Of a stretch of DNA of 64,000 nucleotides, positions 1-8,820 are shown one piece after another (positions within the stretch are counted from its first letter, which is position 1; every line of letters starts with the position of its first letter). The notes beneath the pieces were generated by a model, which did not search any database, was not told where the DNA came from, and saw only the letters and a list, made by a program, of their open reading frames with translations. The stretch comes from Verrucomicrobium sp. BvORR034 (GTDB taxonomy: Bacteria; Verrucomicrobiota; Verrucomicrobiia; Verrucomicrobiales; Verrucomicrobiaceae): the NCBI RefSeq assembly GCF_000739635.1, contig NZ_BATQ01000151.1, positions 38,622 to 102,621 on the forward strand, written 5' to 3'. The position numbers were made by a program, and so were the translations under genes.

Positions 1-109
1 ATTTTCATGCAGAGTGGCCGCCTCGCATCGTAGAGATCCCCGCGGACCAAACGGCGTCGCCCGCCCAGGCCACCTCATCCGTCAGCCATTCATCATCGTG
101 GTAGTTTCC

Positions 110-1186
110 GTGAATTCATCTTTGAGCGATCAGCAGGAGTATCCCAGCCGCCCGGTGGTGCCCAGGAATCCGTTCAAGATCGCGTCCCTGCCGTGGCAGG
201 CGCGCCTCTATGCCTTTGCCTATCACGGGGGCCGGCGCACCCGCAGCGGGAATCTGGCCGCGGCACTGGCCCGCCGGGCCTACCGGTTCTCGCAACAGCT
301 CCGCCTCCCCTCCACAGGCCGCTTTGAACTGGCGCTGCCCAAGGGGGGCAAAACCATCGCCTTTGACGCTCACAACACCCAGTTTCATGCGATCTACCTG
401 CCCAAGTACCGGTCGGGCTACGAGGTGGAAACCGGCACGCTCATCGACACCTTTGCCTCCGAGACCTCGAGCTTCTGGGATATTGGAGCCAACTGGGGCT
501 ACTTCAGCCTTCATCTCGCGGCCCATCCGGAGTTTTCAGGTTCAATTCACGCCTTTGAGCCCTTCCCGCGGTCGCACTGGGATCTGGCCAGCGCCGTGGA
601 ACAAGCAGGCCTGCAGAAGGTGATCACTTGCCATGAGGTAGCCTTGTCAGACAAATCCGGCCAGGTGGGAATGAAACTGGCGGACAATCTCCACAGCGGC
701 CTGGGCATGGTGGATGAATCCAGTGGCGGAGCCAGGATGGCCTGCTCCACCGCTGACAGCCTTCCTCTCCCCCCTCCTTCATTGATCAAGATGGACGTGG
801 AAGGCCACGAGCTCGCCGTGTTGAAAGGCGCCTCTGCCACCATCCAGTCTGCCAAACCCTGGATCATCCTTGAGAACTGGCGGGAAAAGCCGACCAACAC
901 CCTCTCCCCCCTCCATTGGCTGGAAGACGCAGGGTACCAGCTTTACATTCCGGCGTGGATTGACTCCAGGGAGCCAGGGATGCCCCACCTGACCCAGGAG
1001 TTCCATACCCAAGGCGGCCCCGGCGTCGAAAGCACGAAACTTCTGGCTCTGGTACGCATCCGCGCCGTCCAACGTTACCTTTTCAGTGAGCACGTGAACC
1101 TCTTCGCCGCCCACAAGGACAAGGCGGAGGCACTAAAGTTGAAGTTCCCGGCCAACCGGCTGTCGAACATCCTGATTGATCCCTAG
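110..1186 (+). CDS. FkbM-family SAM-dependent methyltransferase
   Basis: Predicted O-methyltransferase of the FkbM family, probably acting on a sugar of a surface glycan. The SAM-binding motif I reads DIGANWGYF (about residues 124-132), followed by an acidic-loop motif HAFEPFP and the late motif KMDVEGHEL (about 227-235), all typical of FkbM proteins. I chose the GTG at 110 (358 residues). An in-frame ATG at 14 would add 32 residues that look like untranslated leader (basic, Pro-rich, unlike the family N-terminus). The next gene overlaps its end by 11 bp, which suggests translational coupling. It opens a glycosyltransferase/acyltransferase cluster. The sugar substrate cannot be told from sequence. 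Confidence 0.85.
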   Translation: MNSSLSDQQEYPSRPVVPRNPFKIASLPWQARLYAFAYHGGRRTRSGNLAAALARRAYRFSQQLRLPSTGRFELALPKGGKTIAFDAHNTQFHAIYLPKYRSGYEVETGTLIDTFASETSSFWDIGANWGYFSLHLAAHPEFSGSIHAFEPFPRSHWDLASAVEQAGLQKVITCHEVALSDKSGQVGMKLADNLHSGLGMVDESSGGARMACSTADSLPLPPPSLIKMDVEGHELAVLKGASATIQSAKPWIILENWREKPTNTLSPLHWLEDAGYQLYIPAWIDSREPGMPHLTQEFHTQGGPGVESTKLLALVRIRAVQRYLFSEHVNLFAAHKDKAEALKLKFPANRLSNILIDP

Positions 1187-2195
1187 TAGGCGGGTGTCCA
1201 CCCGCCGGATCAGAAATGCCCTCTCCGGATCAGTGGTCGGCAAAATTCCAACGATAGTGCGTCGAGTCGCAGCGAAGCTGCAGCGGCAGGTCTTTGTACG
1301 TTGCATGCGAGCGATGCCTCGCACCGTCCTGGCCTGCATGCGGTTGCGAGCTCGCTTCCTTCCTAGCAACCTCAGCACATACTCCGTGGCGGGTGGATTG
1401 GGAGATGAACTGATGATCTGGGGGGTCCTGCAGAGCTTTGCCGCCCGCAGGCCTTCTGCAAGGGTCACCTTCCACAGCCGGTTCGCGGAAGTGCTCAAGC
1501 AGGTTCCCAGCACCATCCAGGTCATTCCCTATGACGCAGGAAACCTCCCCAAAGGTTCCACAGGACTCGGCTATGTTGGCAAGACCCAGCAGTCCATCAA
1601 CGAACAGATGGCCTCCCGCCTGGGACTGGTTCCCGACAAGTACCCTATTCCTCTTCCCAGCTTCCCAACCGGTACTCCGGGAGGCCAGTATCCGACAGCT
1701 GGCAGAATCATCGTCATCCAGCCGGTGGCGAGCGCCTGGACGCCCAATAAGCAGTGGCCCCTGGCCTATTGGACAAAGCTGGTGGAATCCCTCCCTCCGG
1801 ATGTGACGGTGGTGGAGCTCGGGCAGAGCTCCTTTTTCACCACTCCACCCCGGCATCCGCACTTTGTCTCCATCGCAGGCTCGACGTCTGTGTCAGCCTA
1901 CCTCGCAGCCATATCGCATGCCACGGTGTTCGTGGGCCCGCCTTCCAGCGGCATGCATGTCGCCCATGCCTATGGGGTCCCATCCGTCATCGTTGTCGGC
2001 GGGTACGAAGCGCCAGTCTATCCTTACCCGCTAGCCATCCAGTTGCACACGAACATGCCCTGCTCCCCCTGCTGGCTGTGCTCTGCCTGCCCTTACGACC
2101 GGGCGTGTCTTCGAAAAATCAACCCTGAGGTGGTCCTGGACGCTGTGCTGACTCAGCTGGAAACTGTCAGTAGCAAGGCCTCGTCCCATGCGTGA
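1176..2195 (+). CDS. Glycosyltransferase family 9 (heptosyltransferase-like)
   Basis: Resembles the ADP-heptose:LPS heptosyltransferase fold (GT9, GT-B). The N-terminal motif VAGGLGDELM matches the nucleotide-binding glycine loop. The C-terminal half has VIQPVASAWTPNKQWP and FVGPPSSGMHVAHAYGVPSV, the usual second Rossmann domain where GT9 enzymes bind the donor. The tail has a Cys cluster (CSPCWLC..CPYDRAC) common in GT9 proteins. It probably adds a sugar to a core or surface oligosaccharide. The TTG start at 1176 overlaps the upstream gene by 11 bp. An ATG at 1305 (296 residues) is a reasonable alternative start. Substrate unknown. Confidence 0.8.
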   Translation: MIPSRRVSTRRIRNALSGSVVGKIPTIVRRVAAKLQRQVFVRCMRAMPRTVLACMRLRARFLPSNLSTYSVAGGLGDELMIWGVLQSFAARRPSARVTFHSRFAEVLKQVPSTIQVIPYDAGNLPKGSTGLGYVGKTQQSINEQMASRLGLVPDKYPIPLPSFPTGTPGGQYPTAGRIIVIQPVASAWTPNKQWPLAYWTKLVESLPPDVTVVELGQSSFFTTPPRHPHFVSIAGSTSVSAYLAAISHATVFVGPPSSGMHVAHAYGVPSVIVVGGYEAPVYPYPLAIQLHTNMPCSPCWLCSACPYDRACLRKINPEVVLDAVLTQLETVSSKASSHA

Positions 2196-2276
2196 TGCTC
2201 GCGGACGTGTCCGCAGCCGCCTCCGCCGTGTGGCCAAAAACACGCCCTCTCACTTTCGCGACGTCTCTACCCACTG

Positions 2277-3062
2277 ATGCCCCTCCCCTTCCACAGGCAG
2301 TTTGCGAATCTCAGGAGCTACCTTGCTGCCTACGGCGGCCCATACGGGATTTGGGCTTATTTCAAACTGCGCCTCGGTCAGAAAGGCAGGCTCGTGAGCG
2401 TGAAACCTCCCAGGGCACGGTATCCGGCCACGGTCCGAAGAGGCACCGTGGATGTCGGTGTTTGGGATGAAGTGTTCATTTCTGGAGAATATGCGGCCCC
2501 TTCAGCCGCCTCCTCCCCCAGGTACATCGTCGATGCAGGAGCCAACATCGGCCTCACCTCCATCTTCTATGCCATCGCCTTTCCCGAGGCCACCATCATC
2601 GCGATCGAGCCAGCGGAGGAGAACTGGGACCTGCTCCAGCGCAACGCCAGCGCCTATCCAAAGATCAAACCCACGCTCGCGGCCCTCTGGCCCACCACGA
2701 CCCGGGTCAACATCGCGAACCCGACCGATGCCAGCGTGTCCTTCTTCTGCAGTGAATCGACCGGTGACGGCACGGTGCAGACGGTGACCGTACCGGAGTT
2801 GATGCAACAACATGAGATGCCCCACATCGACATCCTCAAGGTGGATGTGGAAGGAGCCGAGAAAGCCATTTTCTCAGCAGCGGCTCCGTGGATCGGAAAG
2901 GTGCGCCGGTTCGCCATCGAATTTCACGACCGGAAGGTGCCCGGATGTCGGGCCAGTTTTGAGGCCGTCGTGCCTCCCTCAACAAGCGAGTGCATAAGAA
3001 AGGGACAAACCGATCATATCACGATGAAGAGTGAATCGATCCCCCTCAATTCTTACCCTTGA
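2277..3062 (+). CDS. FkbM-family methyltransferase (second copy)
   Basis: A second FkbM methyltransferase of 261 residues. Motif I reads VDAGANIGLTS, motif II IAIEPAEENWDLL, and the later motif ILKVDVEGAEKAIF is the family's characteristic DVEGAE box. It is clearly divergent from the first FkbM gene, so the pair is unlikely to be a recent duplication. It starts at an ATG 81 bp after the GT9 gene. The C-terminus (after FAIEFHDRK) is short but follows the normal family pattern, so I do not call it truncated. Likely role: O-methylation of a glycan made by this cluster. Confidence 0.82.
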   Translation: MPLPFHRQFANLRSYLAAYGGPYGIWAYFKLRLGQKGRLVSVKPPRARYPATVRRGTVDVGVWDEVFISGEYAAPSAASSPRYIVDAGANIGLTSIFYAIAFPEATIIAIEPAEENWDLLQRNASAYPKIKPTLAALWPTTTRVNIANPTDASVSFFCSESTGDGTVQTVTVPELMQQHEMPHIDILKVDVEGAEKAIFSAAAPWIGKVRRFAIEFHDRKVPGCRASFEAVVPPSTSECIRKGQTDHITMKSESIPLNSYP

Positions 3063-3143
3063 TATTGAGACAACAAATCAAGAACATTCTCGCTTAGCAC
3101 TTGTTTTCGCTGTAGCATTGCTATTCTTGCAAAGCGCCCGTTT

Positions 3144-4034
3144 ATGGTGCGTTTCTCCATGCCCGCTCCTTCCACATCCATGCCTCGCCGTTCACTGCAC
3201 CGGGGTATCATCTATGTGGCCACAGGCGAGAAGCACCTTCAAGAAGCGCTGATCTCAGCGCGGCAGGCGACGAAGTTGATGCCTGACCTTTCGCTCTCGA
3301 TCTTCACCGACCAGACCGTGCCGGAAGGATTGTTTGATCATGTCTTTCCGGCTGCAACAGGAGAGATGGGACGGCGGGCCAAGATCCGGGCCATGATGGA
3401 GAGCCCCTACGAGCAGACCCTCTATCTGGACACTGACACCTACATCTGCCAGCCCTGTGAGGATATCTTCTGGTCGCTGGAGCGGTTCGATCTGGCAGTG
3501 GCCCATGAGGTGTACCGGAACGAGTACAAGTTCGAAGAGTTTCCGGGCACCTTCCCCTCATTCAACACCGGGGTCGTGGTCTTCAACAAGAATCCTCTGG
3601 TGTCCAAGTTCCTCGCTGACTGGGAAACAAGCTACGAGACGGTGTTCTCCAAGAAGCGCAAGGCGGATCAACCTGCGTTCCGCCACACGTTGTTTCACTC
3701 CAAAGTGAACTTCTACGTGCTCCCAAACGAGTACAATTTCCGGACCAATTATCCGGTCGTGCTCGGAGGTTTTGCCTCGGTGAAGATCCTGCATGACCGA
3801 AGCCCCTGCCTGGAAGATCTGGCTCAACTGCTAGGTCACGACACCAGCCACCCGCCACTCTACTATGGCCCGGTGCACGTCAGGTTCTTCCTCACCTGGT
3901 GCCGCATCCGCCTCAAGACCTTGGCGAAACGTGCCCAAAGCCTGGGTCTGACTGGCACCATCAAGCGTGTCTTCGGCCGCAAGTCGGCCGGAGGGAACAC
4001 CAGCGGCTCGGAAACGAGCACTGCCCGGCAATAA
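3144..4034 (+). CDS. GT-A type glycosyltransferase with DTD motif
   Basis: Predicted nucleotide-diphospho-sugar transferase of 296 residues. It shows YVATGEKHLQEA near the start, then YLDTDTYI (D96-T-D98), the metal- and nucleotide-sugar-binding DxD motif of GT-A enzymes. Later come PSFNTGVVVFNK, NEYNFR and VKILHDRS, a pattern seen in GT8/GT77-like proteins. No signal peptide or membrane span is seen, so it should act at the inner face of the membrane. The gene at 4279 is a diverged copy with the same order of motifs. An ATG at 3162 is an alternative start. An AT-rich 81-bp spacer precedes it and may hold a promoter. Confidence 0.72.
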   Translation: MVRFSMPAPSTSMPRRSLHRGIIYVATGEKHLQEALISARQATKLMPDLSLSIFTDQTVPEGLFDHVFPAATGEMGRRAKIRAMMESPYEQTLYLDTDTYICQPCEDIFWSLERFDLAVAHEVYRNEYKFEEFPGTFPSFNTGVVVFNKNPLVSKFLADWETSYETVFSKKRKADQPAFRHTLFHSKVNFYVLPNEYNFRTNYPVVLGGFASVKILHDRSPCLEDLAQLLGHDTSHPPLYYGPVHVRFFLTWCRIRLKTLAKRAQSLGLTGTIKRVFGRKSAGGNTSGSETSTARQ

Positions 4035-4278
4035 GCCGCATGGGGCTGGAGCAAAAGAAGCATGCATACACCCATGGGAGTATATCACGGCAGCTTTTCG
4101 ACTTTTATCGTCTCCATTAAAATACATACTTGCATTTCAACTGTGATAGAGTTCTTATGCTCTAAAGCATCGCCCTATATCCCCCTCGGATTGGAGCTTG
4201 ATCGCTTATCATGCCCTCTCACAGGAGGTTTTTCCACTCACGCTGAATGCAAGAAGCTATCGCTGGCCCTTTTGAAAT
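4035..4278. other. AT-rich intergenic spacer inside the glycan cluster
   Basis: This 244-bp gap is much richer in A+T than its surroundings, especially 4080-4200. It may carry a promoter for the genes that follow. No well-matched -35/-10 pair or clear hairpin terminator could be placed, and no coding potential is convincing. AT-rich gaps at 3063-3143 and here are the only ones in an otherwise tight cluster, which may mark breaks between transcription units or joins between transferred pieces. Confidence 0.35.
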
Positions 4279-5061
4279 ATGAGCGAGGTAGGGTTGCACT
4301 ACGTCGCGACTGGCTTGCGACACTTGCAGGAAGCGGTGGCCTCTCGAAGAAGTGCCAAGCTTCAGATGCCTTCATTGCCAGCAGCGATTTTCACCGATCT
4401 GGTGGATCACCCGGTGACCAAGGAGTTTGATTTTGTGTTTCCGGTGGTGAAGGCAGAACATTCCTTCCACGATGTGGTGGAACCCCTGCTGCGCAGCCCC
4501 TTTGAAAAGACGCTGCATCTGGACACGGACACCTATGTCTGCGACGACTGCAGTGAGATCTTTGAGGCGCTCAACCACTTCGAGATCGCCGTGGTTCATG
4601 ATCCCTGGCGCAGTGATCTCGCCATGGAGACGCTCCCGCAGAGTCTCCCGACCATCAATGGCGGAGTGATCGCCTACCGGATCACTCCTTCTGTACGGGC
4701 TCTGCTGGAAAGCTGGCCCCGCATCCACAAGGACAAGTTTGCCTGCGGCACACGCCAGAACCAGCCTTCCCTGAGAGAGGCGGTGTACCTGAGCAACGCC
4801 CGGGTGCTGATCCTCCCGCCTGAGTACAACCTGCGCGTCTGGCATCCCGTCGCGATCGGCGGCTTCTCCAAGGTGAAGATCATCCACGACCGGCGGAATG
4901 ATCTGCCCAGGCTGGCGCAGGAGCTCAACCAGGGCACCCGGCCCAGAGTGTTTGGTCGCATCGACTGGAGACTCTATTTCTACTACCTGCGGTCTCGCAT
5001 CGTCAAGGTAGTGGGCCGCATGCTTGGCAAAGCTGGCCTGAAGAGCAAGTACTCTTTCTAA
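4279..5061 (+). CDS. GT-A type glycosyltransferase with DTD motif (paralogue)
   Basis: 260-residue paralogue of the gene at 3144. The shared order is HYVATGLRHLQEA, then HLDTDTYVC (D82-T-D84), then TINGGVIAYR, PEYNLRVWHPV and VKIIHDRRN. The DTD motif is the expected metal/nucleotide-sugar site of GT-A enzymes. The N-terminus is shorter than in the paralogue. Two adjacent diverged copies suggest that each adds a different sugar of the same glycan, though this is inference. It lies 79 bp upstream of a membrane acyltransferase. Confidence 0.72.
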   Translation: MSEVGLHYVATGLRHLQEAVASRRSAKLQMPSLPAAIFTDLVDHPVTKEFDFVFPVVKAEHSFHDVVEPLLRSPFEKTLHLDTDTYVCDDCSEIFEALNHFEIAVVHDPWRSDLAMETLPQSLPTINGGVIAYRITPSVRALLESWPRIHKDKFACGTRQNQPSLREAVYLSNARVLILPPEYNLRVWHPVAIGGFSKVKIIHDRRNDLPRLAQELNQGTRPRVFGRIDWRLYFYYLRSRIVKVVGRMLGKAGLKSKYSF

Positions 5062-5140
5062 GCACCCGGCGTCAAAAAAAGCACCGGGAAGAAGGGTTGC
5101 TGCTGCACCCCTCCAAAAAAAGCAGCTATCAGCGGTTATC

Positions 5141-6322
5141 ATGACCGAAGCCGTCCGCTCCGCACCTGCCGTGTGCGATCACTCCGCGTCAAAGGGAGAG
5201 ACTGCACCGGCACCGCCCCCGCGAATGCAAGGGCAGCGGCAGCCAGGGCTGGACATCCTGCGCTGCCTGGCCGTGGCGCTCGTGCTGGGATCCCACTTCC
5301 CTGTGTGTCCCGAGGAAACCAGCCGCCCCCTGCATCAGGTGACTCAGATGCTGCGCACGGGCGGATGGGTAGGGGTGGATCTTTTCTTTGTCCTGAGCGG
5401 TTTTTTGGTGTCTGGATTAATATTTGCGGAATGGCATAAAACGGGGTCGGTCAGGGTCGTGCGGTTCATGGTCCGCCGTTCGTTCAAGATCATCCCCTCC
5501 CTGTATTGCCTGATTGGCGTGACGGTGGTCGTTCAGTATCTGTCGGGCGGGGGCATCCCATGGAAGGCTGTGGCGGGTGAGCTTCTGTTTCTACAGAACT
5601 ACTATCACCGGCTTTGGCAACACACCTGGTCTCTGGCGGTGGAGGAGCATTTCTACACCCTCGTGGCGCTGGTAGCGGCATGGTGCCTATGGGAGCGGAA
5701 GCCTTGGCACAACGGGAAGGCACTGTCTGCGTCACTCCTGGCGGTCTGCGCCATCTGCTTGGGAGTGCGAATCTACAATGCCTCTTTGCATCCGGGCTTT
5801 GCTGAGTACCTGCACTTGTACAAGACCCATCTGCGGCTGGATACGCTGGCCTTCGGAGTGCTCATTGCCAGCTACTGGCACCGGCCGAACTCCAAGCTTC
5901 CCGCCTGGGCGCAAAAGCACACGCTGCCGCTCAACCTTGCAGGCGTCCTGGGATTCCTGCCCTTTTTCCTGATCACCCGCCAAACTCACTGGCTGATGTA
6001 CACCGCCGGCCTGACCCTCCTGGCCCTGGCCTCCGGAGCACTGCTGCTGGGACTGGCAACAATGAAGCCAAGCAAACAGTGGGCCGTGGCAGCATTGACG
6101 TTTGTGGGTCGGAACTCCTATGGGATCTACCTCTGGCACCTGGCCCTGCCACGCTGGCTGGGGTTGATACCCGGGCTCAATGAGGCGGGCGGCTTGAACT
6201 GGTGGACGCTGACCGCCATCTACTGGGCAGGTGCCATCCTCCTGGGGGTGATCTCCACCCGGCTGGTGGAAACGCCCTTCCTCGCCCTGCGCAATCGTTT
6301 TTTCCAGGCACGCACGGCTTGA
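5141..6322 (+). CDS. Acyltransferase 3 family membrane protein (OafA/YrhL-like)
   Basis: Integral membrane O-acyltransferase of 393 residues with about ten hydrophobic helices. The family signatures are visible: GLDILRCLAVALVLGSH (R41 and H52, the conserved Arg and His of helix 1), WVGVDLFFVLSGFLVS, RRSFKIIPSLY and TWSLAVEEHFY. Such proteins move acetyl or other acyl groups onto surface sugars at the membrane. The first 35 residues are extra, Pro/Ala-rich and cytoplasmic. It sits between glycosyltransferases, consistent with acylation of the glycan they build. A second, different member lies at 8817. Confidence 0.88.
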   Translation: MTEAVRSAPAVCDHSASKGETAPAPPPRMQGQRQPGLDILRCLAVALVLGSHFPVCPEETSRPLHQVTQMLRTGGWVGVDLFFVLSGFLVSGLIFAEWHKTGSVRVVRFMVRRSFKIIPSLYCLIGVTVVVQYLSGGGIPWKAVAGELLFLQNYYHRLWQHTWSLAVEEHFYTLVALVAAWCLWERKPWHNGKALSASLLAVCAICLGVRIYNASLHPGFAEYLHLYKTHLRLDTLAFGVLIASYWHRPNSKLPAWAQKHTLPLNLAGVLGFLPFFLITRQTHWLMYTAGLTLLALASGALLLGLATMKPSKQWAVAALTFVGRNSYGIYLWHLALPRWLGLIPGLNEAGGLNWWTLTAIYWAGAILLGVISTRLVETPFLALRNRFFQARTA

Positions 6323-6373
6323 GCCGCCTGCCCGGTGGTGCTTTCAACTCTGTCCACTTCGTCCCACTTGTTG

Positions 6374-7507
6374 ATGCCAAGTTCCTCCAACACCCGTAGA
6401 GCCAGGCACCGTGTGCTGCTGGTCATGGATCTCATTCCTCGCGGTCGTCGCACCTGGGAGGCGTGGCTGCTGGATCTGACGGCGACGTTGGCCGCAAGGG
6501 ATTCCCAACTTTGCCTGCTCCTCCCAGAGGTCGGGCCGGAATGGTTCCAGCAAGAACTGGAAACTGCAGGAGGCCAATTGAGGGCGAATCCCGCACTGCG
6601 CGGGCGATTCGACAAACCAGTGGTTCAGGCGGCAATCACCGAGCTCCAACCCACCTCAGTGGTAGTGGGATTCTATCCCATGCTCAGCCCGACCGTCTTG
6701 AGCACTGTGAGAATGCGACCGGTGACCGAGGCCTACTACATTGATCAGAGCTCCCTGGAGATCCCGGTGCGCACGGGATGGAAGGGGCTGGCGACCCGGT
6801 TGCGGGGGCGGATGTTTTCCAAGCGATATCAAAAGATCATCACGGTCTCCGACTTCAAGGCAGGCCGACTGACGAGCCGACTGGGGATACCTGGAGAACG
6901 GCTAAAACGCATCTACAACGGCGTGCCTCTACAGCGTTTCCAAACTCCCCCTACGCCAGGTGAACTGCGGGACGCGATCGTCTTTGCCGGGCAGATGGCT
7001 TCCTACAAGGGAGTGACCACCCTGCTCCAGGCCTACCGCCTGATGGCGGAGCGATGGCCGGACTGTCCCACGCTTCAGTTCGCCGGCGAGGGCCCGCTCA
7101 AGGAACCACTCATCCAGGAGATGCGTGACAGCCCGCTCGCGGGCAAGGTGGAGTTTCTAGGGCAGCGACAGGACGTGCCGGAACTGATGATGAGTGGACG
7201 TTGCGTGGTGATCCCCAGCGAGTGGGACGAAGCCTGTGCCTTTTCTGCACTGGAAGCGATGGCCGCAGGACGGCCTGTCATCACCTCTGATGCTGGCTCG
7301 CTCCCCGAACTGATGGGCCCCGACGGGGTCGTCTTCAAGAAGAAGGACGTCTCCGGACTCTCCAGTGCGCTGGAGAAAGTGCTGCGGGGTGAGCTGTCCC
7401 CATCCCCGGACGAAAAGGCCGCCCGACTGCGCAAACGGGCGTTCGAACACTTCACGCTGGAACGCATGACCCGAGAATACGCGGACCTGCTGGCTCCGAT
7501 GAAATAA
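6374..7507 (+). CDS. Glycosyltransferase family 4 (GT-B)
   Basis: 377-residue GT4-type enzyme. The N-terminal half begins HRVLLVMDLIPRGRRTW and has the acceptor-domain Rossmann pattern. The linker carries KIITVSDFKAGRL. The C-terminal half has IVFAGQMASYKG, VEFLGQRQDVPELM and the donor-binding stretch IPSEWDEACAFSALEAMAAG, with the E-x7-E motif that contacts the nucleotide sugar in GT4 enzymes. I chose the ATG at 6374 over an upstream GTG at 6335. It is 8 bp from the next glycosyltransferase gene and surely cotranscribed with it. Donor and acceptor unknown. Confidence 0.83.
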   Translation: MPSSSNTRRARHRVLLVMDLIPRGRRTWEAWLLDLTATLAARDSQLCLLLPEVGPEWFQQELETAGGQLRANPALRGRFDKPVVQAAITELQPTSVVVGFYPMLSPTVLSTVRMRPVTEAYYIDQSSLEIPVRTGWKGLATRLRGRMFSKRYQKIITVSDFKAGRLTSRLGIPGERLKRIYNGVPLQRFQTPPTPGELRDAIVFAGQMASYKGVTTLLQAYRLMAERWPDCPTLQFAGEGPLKEPLIQEMRDSPLAGKVEFLGQRQDVPELMMSGRCVVIPSEWDEACAFSALEAMAAGRPVITSDAGSLPELMGPDGVVFKKKDVSGLSSALEKVLRGELSPSPDEKAARLRKRAFEHFTLERMTREYADLLAPMK

Positions 7508-7515
7508 CGGCGCGG

Positions 7516-8820
7516 ATGCAGCTCCTCCAAACCAGACTGAAAGACGGGCTGACGCACCACCGCGGCCTGCGCAATGCCAAGGCCCTGCTGCAGCATGCGG
7601 CAGGAGTCCTGCGCAGAGACCCGGTGCAGAGCCTGCTGGCCTATCAGGGTGCGGAGTCCCCTTGGGTCGAAAGACGCGTCAATCCCCACCGGGATGGAAA
7701 GGCGCTCCTGAATGAAGCGGCGGTGATTCCCCTGCTGGAGCGCTACCGGCAGATCTATGAGGGCGACCCAGTGCTCTCAAGAAGTTTGATCCTGAAACCT
7801 CCGGGACTAGACGGTGAAAAAGGCGTGCTCTATGTGGCCTTCGAATACAATCTGTACCGCCTGCTGCGAGGGCTGGCCGACCCGGCCGAGCTTCTGAACC
7901 GGTATGATCTAGTACTCTCCACAAGCTGGTCCCCCACCAGCTACGGGCTGCTGGAATGGGCGCTGCGGATTGTGCCGGGTACTCTCTACCTGGAGGCCGG
8001 CAACCCTGCGGAGATCGCCAAGCTGGAGGCCTATCACCCGAGGATCCGCTGCGTCAGCACCATGCCGTGTGAATGGATCCATCCCGACAATTTCAACCCC
8101 AAGCCCCACGCAGCCCGCGCCTATGATATCCTGATGGTGGCCAACTGGGCCCCATTCAAACGGCACTACGAACTCTTCGCCGCGCTGGCGAAGCTGCCTG
8201 CATCGCTCAAGGTCGCCCTCATCGGCCAAAAGGAGGCGGGGCGGACCGCGCAGAGCATCACCGCCACGGCGCGCAGCTTGGGGGCGAAACAAGAGCTGGA
8301 GGTCTTCGAAAGCCTGCCCATCCAGAAAGTGCGGGAGATCCAGTGCGACAGCAAAACGGCGGTGCTGATGAGCCGCCGCGAGGGCAGTTGTGTGGCTGCG
8401 ATGGAGGCCCTCTTTGCCAACACGCCGCTAGGCATGCGGGCAGACGCCCACGTGGGATCAAGGAAATATGTGAACGAACATACAGGGAGGCTCCTCAACC
8501 CGCAGCGGGGCATTCACCATGAACTGGCGGCGCTGCTGGAGGCTGCCCCACATTTGGAGCCACGGCAGTGGGCGGTGGACCACCTTTCCTGCCACCACGC
8601 GATCACCAGGCTCAACAATGAGCTCAAAAAACACGCAGTCGAACAGGGTTGTCGCTGGACGCGGGATCTGGCGGCCATGTGCTGGAATCCCTATCCCGGC
8701 TATGTGCGGGAGCAGGACTGGCAGGAGCTGCGCCCGTTGTATGAGGGGCTGCACAGCGAGTTTCCCAATGTCTTTCCATTGAACCTCGTGGAATCCCCCC
8801 GGGGCATCCGTTCATCATGA
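7516..8820 (+). CDS. Glycosyltransferase, GT4-like
   Basis: 434-residue protein with a GT-B C-terminal half. Motifs include YDILMVANWAPFKRHYELF, LKVALIGQKEAG and VREIQCDSKTAVLMSRREGSCVAAMEALFANTPLGM, in which the final stretch is the E-x7-E donor site. The N-terminal half is unusual and less recognisable than a standard GT4 acceptor domain. It overlaps the next acyltransferase by 4 bp (ATGA at 8817-8820), so the two are translationally coupled and probably act on the same glycan. Function beyond sugar transfer cannot be stated. Confidence 0.72.
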   Translation: MQLLQTRLKDGLTHHRGLRNAKALLQHAAGVLRRDPVQSLLAYQGAESPWVERRVNPHRDGKALLNEAAVIPLLERYRQIYEGDPVLSRSLILKPPGLDGEKGVLYVAFEYNLYRLLRGLADPAELLNRYDLVLSTSWSPTSYGLLEWALRIVPGTLYLEAGNPAEIAKLEAYHPRIRCVSTMPCEWIHPDNFNPKPHAARAYDILMVANWAPFKRHYELFAALAKLPASLKVALIGQKEAGRTAQSITATARSLGAKQELEVFESLPIQKVREIQCDSKTAVLMSRREGSCVAAMEALFANTPLGMRADAHVGSRKYVNEHTGRLLNPQRGIHHELAALLEAAPHLEPRQWAVDHLSCHHAITRLNNELKKHAVEQGCRWTRDLAAMCWNPYPGYVREQDWQELRPLYEGLHSEFPNVFPLNLVESPRGIRSS